Below are positions 17,364-26,655 of a DNA stretch of 64,000 bases, one piece after another. This DNA is from Proteiniclasticum ruminis DSM 24773 (GTDB lineage Bacteria; Bacillota; Clostridia; Clostridiales; Clostridiaceae). Each line of letters starts with the position of its first letter. Positions within the stretch are counted from its first letter, which is position 1. The notes under the pieces are model-generated. The model saw nothing but the letters and a program-made list of their open reading frames with translations. It was not told where the DNA came from and searched no databases. Where the stretch lies: assembly GCF_000701905.1 (NCBI RefSeq), contig NZ_JNKC01000010.1, positions 1 to 64,000 of the forward strand. Direction: 5' to 3'. The translations under genes and the position numbers were made by a program.

Positions 17364-20300
17364 TCACCTCACCACCAGGAAGCAAATCATCTCAAAGTCA
17401 TCCAGACCGCTTATCTTGTTATTTAAGGCTGAGGTGCCGCAAATATTAAAAAGACTGTCAATATCGTTTTCCTCTTTCACCTCAATGATGGATGTTATTG
17501 CATCTGTAAGAAGGGTTGAGATACTTTGCATATCCCGACCATCTTTTGTCTCAATATTAAACTCACGGCAAACATCCATGACCGGGGTGTTTATTCCTTT
17601 GCATAGTGACCTGAATTTATCGAGAAGTTCCTTAGGGGAAAGATGATCACAGATTACTTCCCCATCCGTTCCAACATAAACCATATAAAATGGGTGAAGT
17701 CGATTTTGCATGTCTATATTTACACTGTTATTCAGGTTCTTGAGAACGAACACGACTCCAGGAGGACAATCCTCTGAAGCAGGAACCACAGCGTGAAGTC
17801 CGTAGGGGATCGTATCCATGTCGCCGTTTTGTTTTACATATTCAAGCAGATCAAGCCTGAATTCATTCAAACCCAAGTCCATAATGGATATCCCTGATTG
17901 CATATCTTCGATATCCACAACTTCTTCCTGAAGTCGTTTGAGTTGTGCTTTGCGGTATTCGAGATCGCCCTTTTCTTCTGCATTGATCAGATCGTCATCA
18001 CCAGTGGCTGTCATGATCGAAATGCGCATCCTGGTTTCGACTCGTCCTTTGAGGGAGAGATACTCATCCAGATCCACATCCGGCCAGAAATTAACAAGTT
18101 GAATTACAGTATTATGGCTGCCTATACGATCGATTCGTCCAAAGCGCTGGATAATGCGAACTGGATTCCAATGAATATCATAATTAACACAGAAATCACA
18201 GTCTTGGAGGTTCTGGCCTTCTGAAATACAATCTGTTGCAATCAAAACAGAGATATCATCTCGATTGTTTGGCATCAAAAGATTCTTATCCTTGGAGATC
18301 GGCGAAAACAATGTCAGTACATCATTCATGGACGCTCTTTGACCCTTGATGGTGGTCCTGCCTTCAACACTTCCCGTTATTATTGCTGAGTCCAAGTCAA
18401 ATCGCGACTTCACGAAATTACTTACATTCTTGTAAAGATACTCGGCAGTATCGGAGAATGCTGAAAAAATCAGGATTTTTCGATTGCCTTCATTAATCGG
18501 ATTTTTCAGTTTGCTCTCAATCAATCCTAACAGAGTTTGGAGCTTAGTATCATGTTCAGGTGTAATATCATCGATCATGATTTTCAGAAGTCCTAGTGTT
18601 TCAGCATCTTCGGAAAGCCTATCTCTCCAAGACTTATAATCCATATCCGCAAGATCAATTTTTATACTATGTTCAGCAGCGAAGTACTCTGTATTGCGAT
18701 CATCATCATCGAAATCAACATCATCACCAACAAGTTCGCGCCCTTTGATAACTGAGCCACCCCCTACTGTGAACGCATCGATCTCATCAATTGTATCATC
18801 AATAAGTTTCTTAACGCGACCTAAGGTTAACCGAAAGGACTCCACAGAGCTTTCAAGTCGTTTCAAGAGGTTAATGCTCATCAGACGTCGAATTCCCATT
18901 TCTCGCCCCGCACGGTTTATGTTAATGGATGTATCGACATACTTTCCCAATTGACTCGGAAAGATAAAGTCGGTTGGTATATATACCGAGAGGTTTAGTC
19001 TCATCAATTGCTCATAAATTTCACTATAGTTGATTGATCCTACCAGGTTGCTGAGAGCCGGACGAAGGGAAAGCGGTTTTAATCGTTCTGGGAACGAACC
19101 AATCTCATTCATGTTGTAATATTTCTCGATGTGCTTGCGAGAACGGGCGATTGTTACGCTATCCAGCACTTCAAAAAAGTCAAAATCCAGAGATTTTAGG
19201 AGCATCTCCGTAGTTCTATCCCCATCATTTTGCTTATTCCAATTATTAAACGCCTTTTGGGCATTTCTGAATATCTCATCAATCGGCCGTTTGGTTCCAA
19301 GCTTGTCATTAATAAGGCTTGGATTACCTTCGTATGCTAGTTCAAGCTGATTCCTCAAGTCAATAAAGCGGTTGTTTACCGGGGTTGCTGAAAGCATCAA
19401 GACCTTTGTCTTAACACCAGCACGAATGACACGGTTCATAAGTCGAAGGTAGCGGTTTTCACGGCGATTATCACCATAAACTTCGCCGCCGTTTCTGAAG
19501 TTATGAGACTCGTCAATGACAACCAAGTCATAGTTGCCCCAATTTATTCTGCCCAAATCCAGACCATTTGATTTGCCACGCTCTCTGGAGAGGTCAGTAT
19601 GATAAAGTACGTCATACCGTAATCGATCTTCTGCAATTGGGTTATTTACATAGTTATCTTTAAATGTATTCCAGTTATCTGACAGTTTTTTAGGGCAAAG
19701 GACAAGTACAGAACGATTTCGATTCTCGTAATATTTTATTACAGCAAGTGCAGTGAATGTCTTACCAAGTCCTACGCTATCAGCAAGGATGCACCCATTG
19801 AATGTTTCGAGCTTGTTTATTATTGCAAGAGCTGCATCCTTCTGGAATGTATAAAGCTTGTTCCAAATCTTACTGTCCTTAAATCCAGTAGCTTCATTTG
19901 GCAATACATCCTCAGAAATATCTTCCAGAAATTCATTAAAAATATTATAGATTGCAACAAAATATATAAATTCTGGAGCATTTTCGTTATAAGCTGCAGT
20001 AATGCCGTCAATGACTTGCTCAGTTACATCCTGCATCAGATTTTTATCGTTCCAAATTTGTCCAAACATACGAACGTACTCGTCTGAAAGTGGTGCAAAC
20101 ATTTTATTGACCGGATTGATAATGTTGTTACCGCGTTCACCCCCAATGTCGGCAGTGGTGAAACCATGGAGTGGCATATAAGTTTTGGATTCTTCCCCAA
20201 TTACATTCATAAAACTGCTGATGTTACCACCAGTTAAGTTTGAGCGGAATTTTACTTTCTTACGAATCCAATCCGCACATTCGCGAGCAATCGCCTTTTG

Positions 20301-20597
20301 TGTCAATTCATTGCGGAGCTTCACTTCAAATTCAGTACCATACAGGGAGCGCTCACGATCCAGGCGAGGAATATAAAACTCCCGTTTTTCTTTCGCAGCT
20401 TTCTCGTGCAGGAATGTCGGGGAGGTGAAAATAAAGCGCAACTCTTCAATGCCATCAAGCTGTTTCTTGAGGGCCTGGTAAGCGTATATAGAAAAACATG
20501 CAGCCGCAATGGACAGCTTGTCTCCTTTTTTTATTGTAACCATCAAATCGTCTTTTACAGTTTTACTAACGTTATCAAACAATTCCGGCATTTGCAT
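17364..20597 (-). CDS. SNF2-family helicase with degenerate PLD-like N-terminal domain
   Basis: A 1077-residue double-stranded DNA translocase. Residues 1 to ~165 resemble the phospholipase-D-like domain fused to many prokaryotic SNF2 proteins, but no H-x-K catalytic pair is apparent. The ATPase core has D-S-V-G-L-G-K-T (273-280), D-E-S-H (362-365), L-S-A-T-P-V-N-N and, late in the protein, S-E-G-Q-N-L-Q and Q-R-F-G-R-I-D-R-I-G. It is the first gene of the operon (start after GAGGGA, seven bases), followed by DUF4391, the HEPN-like gene, mod and res. A dedicated SNF2 motor next to a type III system that already has its own Res helicase is unusual. It recalls DrmD of DISARM, yet drmA and drmB are absent. 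Confidence 0.88.
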   Translation of the reverse strand: MQMPELFDNVSKTVKDDLMVTIKKGDKLSIAAACFSIYAYQALKKQLDGIEELRFIFTSPTFLHEKAAKEKREFYIPRLDRERSLYGTEFEVKLRNELTQKAIARECADWIRKKVKFRSNLTGGNISSFMNVIGEESKTYMPLHGFTTADIGGERGNNIINPVNKMFAPLSDEYVRMFGQIWNDKNLMQDVTEQVIDGITAAYNENAPEFIYFVAIYNIFNEFLEDISEDVLPNEATGFKDSKIWNKLYTFQKDAALAIINKLETFNGCILADSVGLGKTFTALAVIKYYENRNRSVLVLCPKKLSDNWNTFKDNYVNNPIAEDRLRYDVLYHTDLSRERGKSNGLDLGRINWGNYDLVVIDESHNFRNGGEVYGDNRRENRYLRLMNRVIRAGVKTKVLMLSATPVNNRFIDLRNQLELAYEGNPSLINDKLGTKRPIDEIFRNAQKAFNNWNKQNDGDRTTEMLLKSLDFDFFEVLDSVTIARSRKHIEKYYNMNEIGSFPERLKPLSLRPALSNLVGSINYSEIYEQLMRLNLSVYIPTDFIFPSQLGKYVDTSININRAGREMGIRRLMSINLLKRLESSVESFRLTLGRVKKLIDDTIDEIDAFTVGGGSVIKGRELVGDDVDFDDDDRNTEYFAAEHSIKIDLADMDYKSWRDRLSEDAETLGLLKIMIDDITPEHDTKLQTLLGLIESKLKNPINEGNRKILIFSAFSDTAEYLYKNVSNFVKSRFDLDSAIITGSVEGRTTIKGQRASMNDVLTLFSPISKDKNLLMPNNRDDISVLIATDCISEGQNLQDCDFCVNYDIHWNPVRIIQRFGRIDRIGSHNTVIQLVNFWPDVDLDEYLSLKGRVETRMRISIMTATGDDDLINAEEKGDLEYRKAQLKRLQEEVVDIEDMQSGISIMDLGLNEFRLDLLEYVKQNGDMDTIPYGLHAVVPASEDCPPGVVFVLKNLNNSVNIDMQNRLHPFYMVYVGTDGEVICDHLSPKELLDKFRSLCKGINTPVMDVCREFNIETKDGRDMQSISTLLTDAITSIIEVKEENDIDSLFNICGTSALNNKISGLDDFEMICFLVVR

Positions 20598-21101
20598 AAT
20601 TTTCCCTCATTTCTAAGAGTATTTTTGTCTTCTTTCGCTGCATAATACATAAATTACTACAAATCGTTACCCAGCCAACTTAGCTTCCTTCCCCAGTTAA
20701 CTTTGTTTACAGATTTTTTCATACATTCAATAATCAGAAGTATGAAAGTATTCTAGATTCGTGTAAGAATCAAATCTTTCATATGATAGCAATACAGTAT
20801 CTATCGATTCGATTATAACATGATGAATTTTTAAATTGTGCAATAATATAGAGATATTCCTGATTTTTTAGCCTAAATCAACCATGATAAACATAGCATA
20901 ATGACAAAAATTGTTTGATTGATGATATCCTTATCTCTAGGATAAGTCTTCATCAAGAGTATCACCTTCAAAACTTCCTTGTAGCAATCTCCTATCAATA
21001 TCATTTAATCATACTATCAATATAGAAATACGGACAGTTGGCGACCAAATTATATTCCTTAAACTTATAAATCTTCATCTATATCTAGTTTTTTGAATAA
21101 A
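20598..21101. other. AT-rich intergenic stretch upstream of the five-gene defence operon
   Basis: About 500 bases with no credible gene on either strand. It should hold the promoter of the SNF2-type III operon (reading left), but no clear -35/-10 pair stands out. An inverted repeat TTTCATAC (20717-20724) / GTATGAAA (20740-20747) lies about 120 bases upstream of the operon start and could be a regulator site. The remainder shows no pattern I can interpret. Confidence 0.5.
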
Positions 21102-21147
21102 GCAAATAAAATCAGACTCAATATTAACAAATAATACAGAGTCTGAT
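21102..21147 (-). terminator. intrinsic terminator of the Abi gene
   Basis: On the minus strand ATCAGACTC pairs perfectly with GAGTCTGAT (arms 21139-21147 and 21111-21119), followed by TTTTATTTG. It lies 54 bases beyond the Abi stop codon. Confidence 0.75.
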
Positions 21148-21200
21148 CGAAAGGTGCTAGTATTTAATTTGAAGGTGTATTATACTATCATTTTCTCGTA

Positions 21201-22190
21201 TTATTGACATCTTTTTAATAGCTTATCACGCCAATCACTTCTGAATCCCCATCTATCAGATGACACTTTCTTAAAAAGATCATTTGTAAATGCAAGATCG
21301 AGCTGTGTGATTATTGTGCAGTTCCAGAAGTCCGCATCACTTGTTAGATTCTTAAGTATATAGACGTAGTCATAAATTAGATTTGTTTTCTTCAAAATAT
21401 CCCTTCTATTTGTCATAGGTGTATGCGAGGTGGATTCATCAAAAAGCCTTACATTATGTGCCAGCAGGTTTCTAAAAATACTGAGCCCCCTCAAATAATT
21501 ACTCATTAAGTCGGTCGAAATCTCGTACTCTCTAGCTACTTCTTTCATTATTTTTGTCGGGAGTACATTCTTATAAAGATTATGTATATTTCCAATTGTT
21601 AATATCTCAATAGCAGCCCAAATAGGAAGACAGCCCCAATATTTCTCACAGTGATGCTTTATAAATGTAGAATTAGCAGCTTTTTTTGTATATTCACTCT
21701 CGTAAAATTTAATAAACTCATTATGCTTATACCTTGTGTTGTCTATTAGGAATTTTTTATCCTTCTCGACTTTGTAATCTTCCGTTGGGAGTTTACTAAT
21801 AAAGTACTCACTATACAGATAATTAATACTCCCGTCTATCGGATCATCCATAGCCAAATAATAGGCTATTTTTGTTTTTATATCCCGTTCAATGTAGTCT
21901 ACTGCTTGTAAAAATATGCTCCGTAAGTGCATGTCAAATTGTATAATTTTATAGACTTCCTCAAAAGTTAGATCTGTTTCATAGTACTCAACACAATCTT
22001 CAGTTATTACTTTATATTTATGGAGGTATCCTGTAAAGTAGTAGTAATTTGTCGATAACAATATTCTTTTAGCTCTTTCTACATCATCTATCTTAAGCCC
22101 TTTCTCCTGCAATTTTTCCACTTGCTTTTCAATAGAAAGAGGTTTTTTTATAAGCTTCGAAAGCACTTTTTTATCAGGCAATATATGCAT
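21201..22190 (-). CDS. Abi_2 (AbiD/AbiF-like) abortive infection protein with HEPN motif
   Basis: A 329-residue helical protein of the Abi_2 family. Recognisable blocks are L-S-I-E-K-Q-V-E-K-L near the start, R-A-K-R-I-L-L-S-T-N-Y-Y-Y-F-T-G-Y, F-D-M-H-L-R-S-I-F-L, P-I-W-A-A-I-E-I-L-T and L-S-I-F-R-N-L-L-A-H-N-V-R-L-F. The last is the HEPN R-x4-H RNase signature. Family members such as lactococcal AbiD and AbiF stop phage by killing or arresting infected cells. The gene stands alone with its own GGAGGT site and terminator, at the tRNA-proximal end of the defence block. Whether it cleaves RNA is inferred from the motif. Confidence 0.88.
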   Translation of the reverse strand: MHILPDKKVLSKLIKKPLSIEKQVEKLQEKGLKIDDVERAKRILLSTNYYYFTGYLHKYKVITEDCVEYYETDLTFEEVYKIIQFDMHLRSIFLQAVDYIERDIKTKIAYYLAMDDPIDGSINYLYSEYFISKLPTEDYKVEKDKKFLIDNTRYKHNEFIKFYESEYTKKAANSTFIKHHCEKYWGCLPIWAAIEILTIGNIHNLYKNVLPTKIMKEVAREYEISTDLMSNYLRGLSIFRNLLAHNVRLFDESTSHTPMTNRRDILKKTNLIYDYVYILKNLTSDADFWNCTIITQLDLAFTNDLFKKVSSDRWGFRSDWRDKLLKRCQ

Positions 22191-22215
22191 GTTATCGTTT
22201 ACCTCCTAATAAAAC

Positions 22216-22266
22216 GGAAACCGCCATTTTCCACATTGCACAAAAGCGCTAGAGGTGAGGCGGTCC
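22216..22266 (-). promoter_or_regulatory. possible leader hairpin of the Abi gene
   Basis: Read on the minus strand, GGACCGCC (22259-22266) can pair with GGCGGTTTCC (22216-22225) around a 33-base loop, ending ten bases before the AGGAGG site. It may influence translation of the Abi protein. The rest of 22191-22503 is AT-rich and shows no gene. Confidence 0.35.
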
Positions 22267-22503
22267 TTATCATGATTCTATATTACGCTATTGATAGTTT
22301 TGTTGCAACATTCTACGTTATTTATACGAAATAATCAAATTGTTTCTTATATAGTCGCAAATACATTGAACTAATGTTACAACAATTATCCAATTGTAAA
22401 ACATCAACAGAGCAAAATCTTCCAATTTAATACGATTGGTAAACATCGATGTTATATGCTTTCTAGTATTAATCAGCATGTCCTGAAGTTAAATAATACA
22501 AAT

Positions 22504-22551
22504 AAAAAATCTCTGAGACTAGTATCAAGTAAAATACAAGCCTCAGAGATT
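22504..22551 (-). terminator. intrinsic terminator after tRNA-Ser
   Basis: AATCTCTGAG (on the plus strand 22509-22518) and CTCAGAGATT (22542-22551) form a perfect ten-base stem. The minus-strand transcript ends in TTTTTT. It lies 13 bases past the tRNA 3' end. Confidence 0.85.
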
Positions 22552-22564
22552 CTTATTAAACTAC

Positions 22565-22655
22565 TGGCGGAGAGAGAGGGATTCGAACCCTCGGTACGCG
22601 GTTAGCGTACAAAAGTTTTCGAGACTTTCACCTTCGACCTCTCGGACATCTCTCC
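22565..22655 (-). tRNA. tRNA-Ser (anticodon CGA)
   Basis: A 91-base class II tRNA. The acceptor stem is GGAGAGA/TCTCTCC, with discriminator G and an encoded CCA. The T arm holds G-TTCGAATC. The anticodon stem AAAGT/ACTTT surrounds loop CTCGAAA, giving CGA, which reads UCG codons. The long variable arm GTACGCTAACCGCGTAC is typical of tRNA-Ser. Its 3' end faces the mobile and defence region, the usual orientation for integrase attachment sites. Confidence 0.97.
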
Positions 22656-22666
22656 ACAACACACAT

Positions 22667-22696
22667 AATATACCATTATATCCGCCCCTGTGACAA
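22667..22696 (-). promoter_or_regulatory. promoter of tRNA-Ser
   Basis: -35 TTGTCA (22691-22696) and -10 TATATT (22667-22672) are separated by 18 bases. The -10 box ends 11 bases before the mature tRNA 5' end. Confidence 0.55.
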
Positions 22697-22727
22697 GAGA
22701 AAACAGCTAAAAACTTAATGCGCCCCC

Positions 22728-23243
22728 TTAAAGAACCTCCATAGAAAGCCCCTTCATCACATCCAGCGCTTTTCGTCCAAGTTCATCCTCCTTGGCTCTA
22801 GTCATATCCGTGCGAATGATGATTTTTGCATCAGGAAACAGGTTTCGAAGGACCACGGCATTAGACAGAACACATACAGCCGTATCCACTCCCACAAGTT
22901 CAATATGATCCATGCTCAGGTGATCCTTTCCTGCATTCGTCAGAGCTTCCATCAGCTTTTCCGGATGCACCGCATAATAGCCCTTTTTCACTGCCACATG
23001 ACCTTTCAGAGCTTCCTTGAGAGGTCCATAAAGTTCGTGACCCCAATCCTTCTCTTCCTGGCTCCTTAGATCCTCTTCCATCTCATGATGATCATTTAGC
23101 GTGTAGACAACGGTCTCCCCGTCTGCCTTCGCCTTCTTTATTCTCGCAAGAATTCCTGGAACTATCTCTTCTCCACCAGGAACTGCCATGAGTCCTCGTT
23201 TATTATCCACAAAGTCATTTTGCATATCCACAACAAAAAGCAA
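22728..23243 (-). CDS. isochorismatase/nicotinamidase-family cysteine hydrolase
   Basis: A 171-residue alpha/beta hydrolase with the family triad: Asp6 in V-D-M-Q-N-D-F, a Lys in V-K-K-G-Y-Y (86-87) and Cys124 in G-V-D-T-A-V-C-V-L-S. Metal-binding residues H52/H53 suggest a nicotinamidase-like member that releases ammonia from an amide, but the substrate cannot be read. The start is TTG at 23243 with GGAGGGG seven to eight bases before it. It follows the aldo/keto reductase gene across a strong hairpin and so probably has partly independent expression. Confidence 0.85.
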   Translation of the reverse strand: MLFVVDMQNDFVDNKRGLMAVPGGEEIVPGILARIKKAKADGETVVYTLNDHHEMEEDLRSQEEKDWGHELYGPLKEALKGHVAVKKGYYAVHPEKLMEALTNAGKDHLSMDHIELVGVDTAVCVLSNAVVLRNLFPDAKIIIRTDMTRAKEDELGRKALDVMKGLSMEVL

Positions 23244-23263
23244 TCTTTTCCCCTCCTTGTAGA

Positions 23264-23305
23264 AAATGAGCTGGGAAAAAGGGGAAATCCCCCTTTCTCC
23301 AGCTC
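23264..23305 (-). terminator. terminator between the aldo/keto reductase and hydrolase genes
   Basis: GAGCTGG (23268-23274) pairs with CCAGCTC (23299-23305), with an inner GGGG/CCCC stem. The minus-strand product continues with ATTTTC. It sits directly before the binding site of the next gene. Confidence 0.7.
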
Positions 23306-23336
23306 ATACATAGCCTTACACTATTTCATAATCACA

Positions 23337-24254
23337 TTATCTGAAGATGGCATTGATCTCATCAAATTCCTTCTTCGACAGCGTCACTTCTTTCGTTTTC
23401 TGATTCTCAATGATCTGATGGGCATTCTTTGCCCCAGGAATAATGGCATCGATGAAGTCCGTCTCCAGGTACCAGGCCAGCACCAGCTGGTAGACCTGAC
23501 AGTCCTTTTCCTTGGCCAGATGCTTCAGCACTTCAATCTTCCTCAGATTCTCCAGATACTTGGTAGAGAAATTAGGATTCTTCAGCCTTCTTTCCGGAAT
23601 CACCGTATCCTTTGTATATTTTCCTGTTAGAAGGCCAGCAGCCAGAGGGAAATATGGAATAAATCCAATGTTATTCTTACTGAGATAAGGAATGAACTTC
23701 TCCTCCTTCTCTCTTGTGAGAAGATTATATTCATCCTGAACCACATCGATGTATCCATCTCGGTTGGCTTCTTCCAGCTGCTCCAGAGTAAAGTTCGATA
23801 CTCCGATCTCGCGGATCACTCCTTTTTCCCTGAGCCTTTGCAGAGCCCCTACAGCCTCATACTTCGGTGTACTCTCATCAGGGAAGTGGATATAGTAAAG
23901 ATCAATATAATCAGTCTGAAGGCGCTTTAAGCTCTTATAGACCTCTTCCTCCAGAAATTTTGGACTGTTGTCCACCACAATCTCGCTGCCCTCTATCCGG
24001 TGGGCTCCTTTTGTAGCCAGAAGGACCTTATGCCTTGCATTGGACTTTTTAAGCACTTCTCCAATGACTTCTTCTGAATGGCCAAAACCATAGTAGTAGG
24101 CTGTATCAAAAAAATTCACCCCAAGCTCCAGCGCTTTCACGATCATGTGCTCGGAATCTTCCTCACTGATGGGATTATAGGATGGATTCCCCACGGCATT
24201 GGTTCCTAGACCGATGGGATTCAGCTGAAAATCGTCATAAATACTCTTCTTCAA
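23337..24254 (-). CDS. aldo/keto reductase
   Basis: A 305-residue NAD(P)H-dependent oxidoreductase of the TIM-barrel AKR superfamily. The catalytic tetrad is visible: Asp50 and Tyr55 (F-D-T-A-Y-Y-Y-G), Lys82 (A-T-K-G) and His123 (Y-I-H-F). Conserved G-V-S-N-F and I-P-G-A-K-N near the C terminus contact substrate and cofactor. It probably reduces aldehydes or ketones; the physiological substrate is unknown. It is expressed alone on the minus strand, upstream of a hairpin and the cysteine hydrolase gene. Confidence 0.93.
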   Translation of the reverse strand: MKKSIYDDFQLNPIGLGTNAVGNPSYNPISEEDSEHMIVKALELGVNFFDTAYYYGFGHSEEVIGEVLKKSNARHKVLLATKGAHRIEGSEIVVDNSPKFLEEEVYKSLKRLQTDYIDLYYIHFPDESTPKYEAVGALQRLREKGVIREIGVSNFTLEQLEEANRDGYIDVVQDEYNLLTREKEEKFIPYLSKNNIGFIPYFPLAAGLLTGKYTKDTVIPERRLKNPNFSTKYLENLRKIEVLKHLAKEKDCQVYQLVLAWYLETDFIDAIIPGAKNAHQIIENQKTKEVTLSKKEFDEINAIFR

Positions 24255-24362
24255 ATCTTGACCCTCACTTTCTAAAACATAGTTTCACTGTCTCTATTAT
24301 ACCCTAAGGCAGAAAGCAATGTCGAAGGAAGAAGTTTAAAGAAATCATGAACGAATGCATAA

Positions 24363-24388
24363 GAAAAGAGAGCCCTCAAGCTCTCTTT
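24363..24388 (-). terminator. intrinsic terminator of the lipoprotein gene
   Basis: AAAGAGAGC (24365-24373) pairs with GCTCTCTTT (24380-24388) around a six-base loop, and the minus-strand RNA ends in CTTTTC. Confidence 0.8.
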
Positions 24389-24401
24389 AAAGAACATTTT
24401 C

Positions 24402-25019
24402 TCATTTTGCTGAAAGACTGATGGTGACCTTCACATCCGTGACCTCTTTCAGTTCTTCTTTGCTTACAGGAAACAGTACATGCCGTGTGGCGATATCCAT
24501 AGTACCAATCTCCGCAGCACGTCTTCTGATAAATACTTCTGCCACATTTCCTTTCACAAGGAGACTTTCTCCTGTGACTTCATTGGACCCTGAACTTTCC
24601 ACCAGGATCACTGTGATAAACCCTTGGGTTTTAAAATATTCCTCATTCACTTTCTGAAGTGCATTGAGACTTCCATCATCTATAAAAAACGGATTCTCGA
24701 GGATGGTGTACTCCTCATTGTAGTCCATGAACTCCTCATATGTTCTGATGATTCTATGTTCGCTCTTCATATCCAAGGAGTCTGAAGTTCTAAAATTCAT
24801 CACATCCAGAATCTGGCCACTATAATTTACAGCCACCTTAGGTGTCTCCGCTGGCACATCTTCTGCAGGTTCCTCCGCTGGAGCTTCCGCCACTTCCTCT
24901 GGAGCACTTTCGGTTACACCAACCGTATCTCTTTCTAAAGCAGTCTCTTCTGCTGCCATTTCCTGTGCTCCACAGGCTGTCAGGAATAACATAGACAGTA
25001 TAAGTAGTATTCCTTTCAT
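24402..25019 (-). CDS. lipoprotein, PrcB-like C-terminal domain possible
   Basis: A 205-residue exported protein with lipobox L-T-A-C (Cys16), then a repetitive Glu/Ala/Pro/Val-rich linker to about residue 65, and a compact C-terminal domain. That domain (Y-F-K-T-Q-G-F-I-T-V-I-L-V-E-S-S-G-S, then V-x-V-x-I-S-L) resembles the PrcB/protease-complex-inhibitor fold in spacing of strands and turn. I am not certain of that assignment. The gene stands alone between its own terminator and glmM. Confidence 0.8.
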   Translation of the reverse strand: MKGILLILSMLFLTACGAQEMAAEETALERDTVGVTESAPEEVAEAPAEEPAEDVPAETPKVAVNYSGQILDVMNFRTSDSLDMKSEHRIIRTYEEFMDYNEEYTILENPFFIDDGSLNALQKVNEEYFKTQGFITVILVESSGSNEVTGESLLVKGNVAEVFIRRRAAEIGTMDIATRHVLFPVSKEELKEVTDVKVTISLSAK

Positions 25020-25110
25020 CGCTTCACCTCCTATACTTATTTAAACATACACGTGCATATCATAGATTGCGAAATAATAACAAAAATAAAACAAATCATT
25101 ACAGAGAAAT

Positions 25111-25143
25111 GAGAACGGCACAGATTTATCTTGCGCTGTTCTC
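25111..25143 (-). terminator. likely terminator of glmM
   Basis: GAGAACGGC (25111-25119) pairs, with one G-U, with GCTGTTCTC (25135-25143), 11 bases past the glmM stop codon. The U-run is weak (ATTTC). Confidence 0.5.
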
Positions 25144-25153
25144 ATTCATATTA

Positions 25154-26500
25154 TTATGCAATCTTGCTCTTGATGAGGTCTGCGATTTTATGGGCAGCGG
25201 CATCAATCTCTTTCTGATCTTCGCCTTCCAGCATGATTCTGACTAAGGGCTCGGTTCCAGATGGACGGATCAGCACTCGGCCTTTACCTTCCAGACTTTC
25301 TTCCACTTCACGGATGAGGTCCATGACCTCTTCATCAACCTCATGGATGTTCTTGAGCTCATTAGGGATCTTCACATTGACTAGGACCTGAGGCAGCATT
25401 CTCATGACGGATGCCAGCTCAGAAAGGGTCTTTCCTTTCTGCTTGACAATACCAGCCAGCTGAATGGCAGTGACAATACCATCCCCTGTGGTGTTGAAGT
25501 CCTTAAAGATCACATGGCCGGACTGCTCTCCACCGATGGAGTAGTTGTTTAAAAGAATATCCTCCAGCACATAGCGGTCTCCCACAGCAGTGATGGATAC
25601 CTTAAGACCCAGTTCCTTCGCCGCAAGCATCAGCCCCAGGTTACTCATAACGGTGACTACAATGGTGTCATCCTTGAGTTTTCCCATCTCCTTCAGGTAA
25701 AGACCTGCAATGAGGATGATGAAGTCTCCGTTGACCAGTTCTCCCTTTTCGTTCACTGCAAGGCATCTGTCAGAGTCTCCGTCAAAAGCAAGACCCAGAT
25801 CGCATCCCTTTTCCACCACAAACTTCATGAGATCCTCCGGATGGGTGGATCCGCACTTTTCGTTGATGTTCACGCCATTGGGTTCATGATGGATGACAAA
25901 AACTTCCGCGCCCAGCTTTTCAAAAGCTTCCGCTGCAGCCAGGTAGCTTGCGCCATTGGCACAATCCAATGCAATCTTCAGACCAGAGAGATCTCCCTCT
26001 AATGTATTCACCGCAAAGGCCACATAATCTTTTGTGGCATTTTCTGCACGGCTCACATGGCCAATGTCTTTTCCTGTAGGCACTGAAACACCTTCAAAAT
26101 TCCCTTCAATGAGCTTTTGGATTTCATCTTCCAACGCATCAGACAGCTTCAGACCTTCGCGGTTAAAGAACTTGATGCCGTTGAACTCTACAGGGTTGTG
26201 GGAGGCAGAGATCATGACGCCCGCATCCGCATCATATTCACGGACAAGATACGCCACAGCAGGTGTAGGCACCACGCCAAGGAGTACAGCTTCAGCACCA
26301 ACGCTTAAGATTCCTGCCACCATGGCAGACTCCAGTAAATCTCCAGAGATTCTCGTGTCTTTCGCCACCAGGATCTTTGGCTTATGTGCACCTTTCGTTA
26401 ATACCAAAGCACCAGCCTTACCCAGCTGAAACGCCAGCTCCGGTGTCAGCTCACTGTTGGCGATTCCTCGAACGCCATCTGTTCCAAACATTCTTCCCAT
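25154..26500 (-). CDS. glmM: phosphoglucosamine mutase GlmM
   Basis: A 448-residue enzyme interconverting glucosamine-6-phosphate and glucosamine-1-phosphate for peptidoglycan precursor synthesis. The N-terminal F-G-T-D-G-V-R-G, the phosphoserine loop I-S-A-S-H-N-P (Ser100), the metal site D-G-D-S-D-R and the phosphate loop R-P-S-G-T-E-P are all present, and the length is standard. In many Firmicutes glmM follows cdaA and cdaR; here it stands alone about 14 kb away from them. The 254 bases to the divergent gene hold both promoters. Confidence 0.97.
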   Translation of the reverse strand: MGRMFGTDGVRGIANSELTPELAFQLGKAGALVLTKGAHKPKILVAKDTRISGDLLESAMVAGILSVGAEAVLLGVVPTPAVAYLVREYDADAGVMISASHNPVEFNGIKFFNREGLKLSDALEDEIQKLIEGNFEGVSVPTGKDIGHVSRAENATKDYVAFAVNTLEGDLSGLKIALDCANGASYLAAAEAFEKLGAEVFVIHHEPNGVNINEKCGSTHPEDLMKFVVEKGCDLGLAFDGDSDRCLAVNEKGELVNGDFIILIAGLYLKEMGKLKDDTIVVTVMSNLGLMLAAKELGLKVSITAVGDRYVLEDILLNNYSIGGEQSGHVIFKDFNTTGDGIVTAIQLAGIVKQKGKTLSELASVMRMLPQVLVNVKIPNELKNIHEVDEEVMDLIREVEESLEGKGRVLIRPSGTEPLVRIMLEGEDQKEIDAAAHKIADLIKSKIA

Positions 26501-26655
26501 ACAATACCTTCCTTATCTCAAATTAATTCTCTCGTGTACTCTTAAACAATTTTCACATGTCTTATTATATATCAGATGTAGAAATCATAGCAAACCTTTT
26601 AGCTTATTCCTTGATTTCCAAGGAAAATTTCACTTTTTTTCAAGTATATCCTATA

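Noticed and set aside
17364-20597. The SNF2 helicase as part of a DISARM system
   Set aside because: DISARM needs drmA and drmB; none of the neighbours matches them, and the methylase is of type III Mod class paired with Res.
22565-22655. Direct repeat of the tRNA-Ser 3' end marking the other end of the island
   Set aside because: No second copy was noticed within bases 1-22,560; the left end is probably outside the window.
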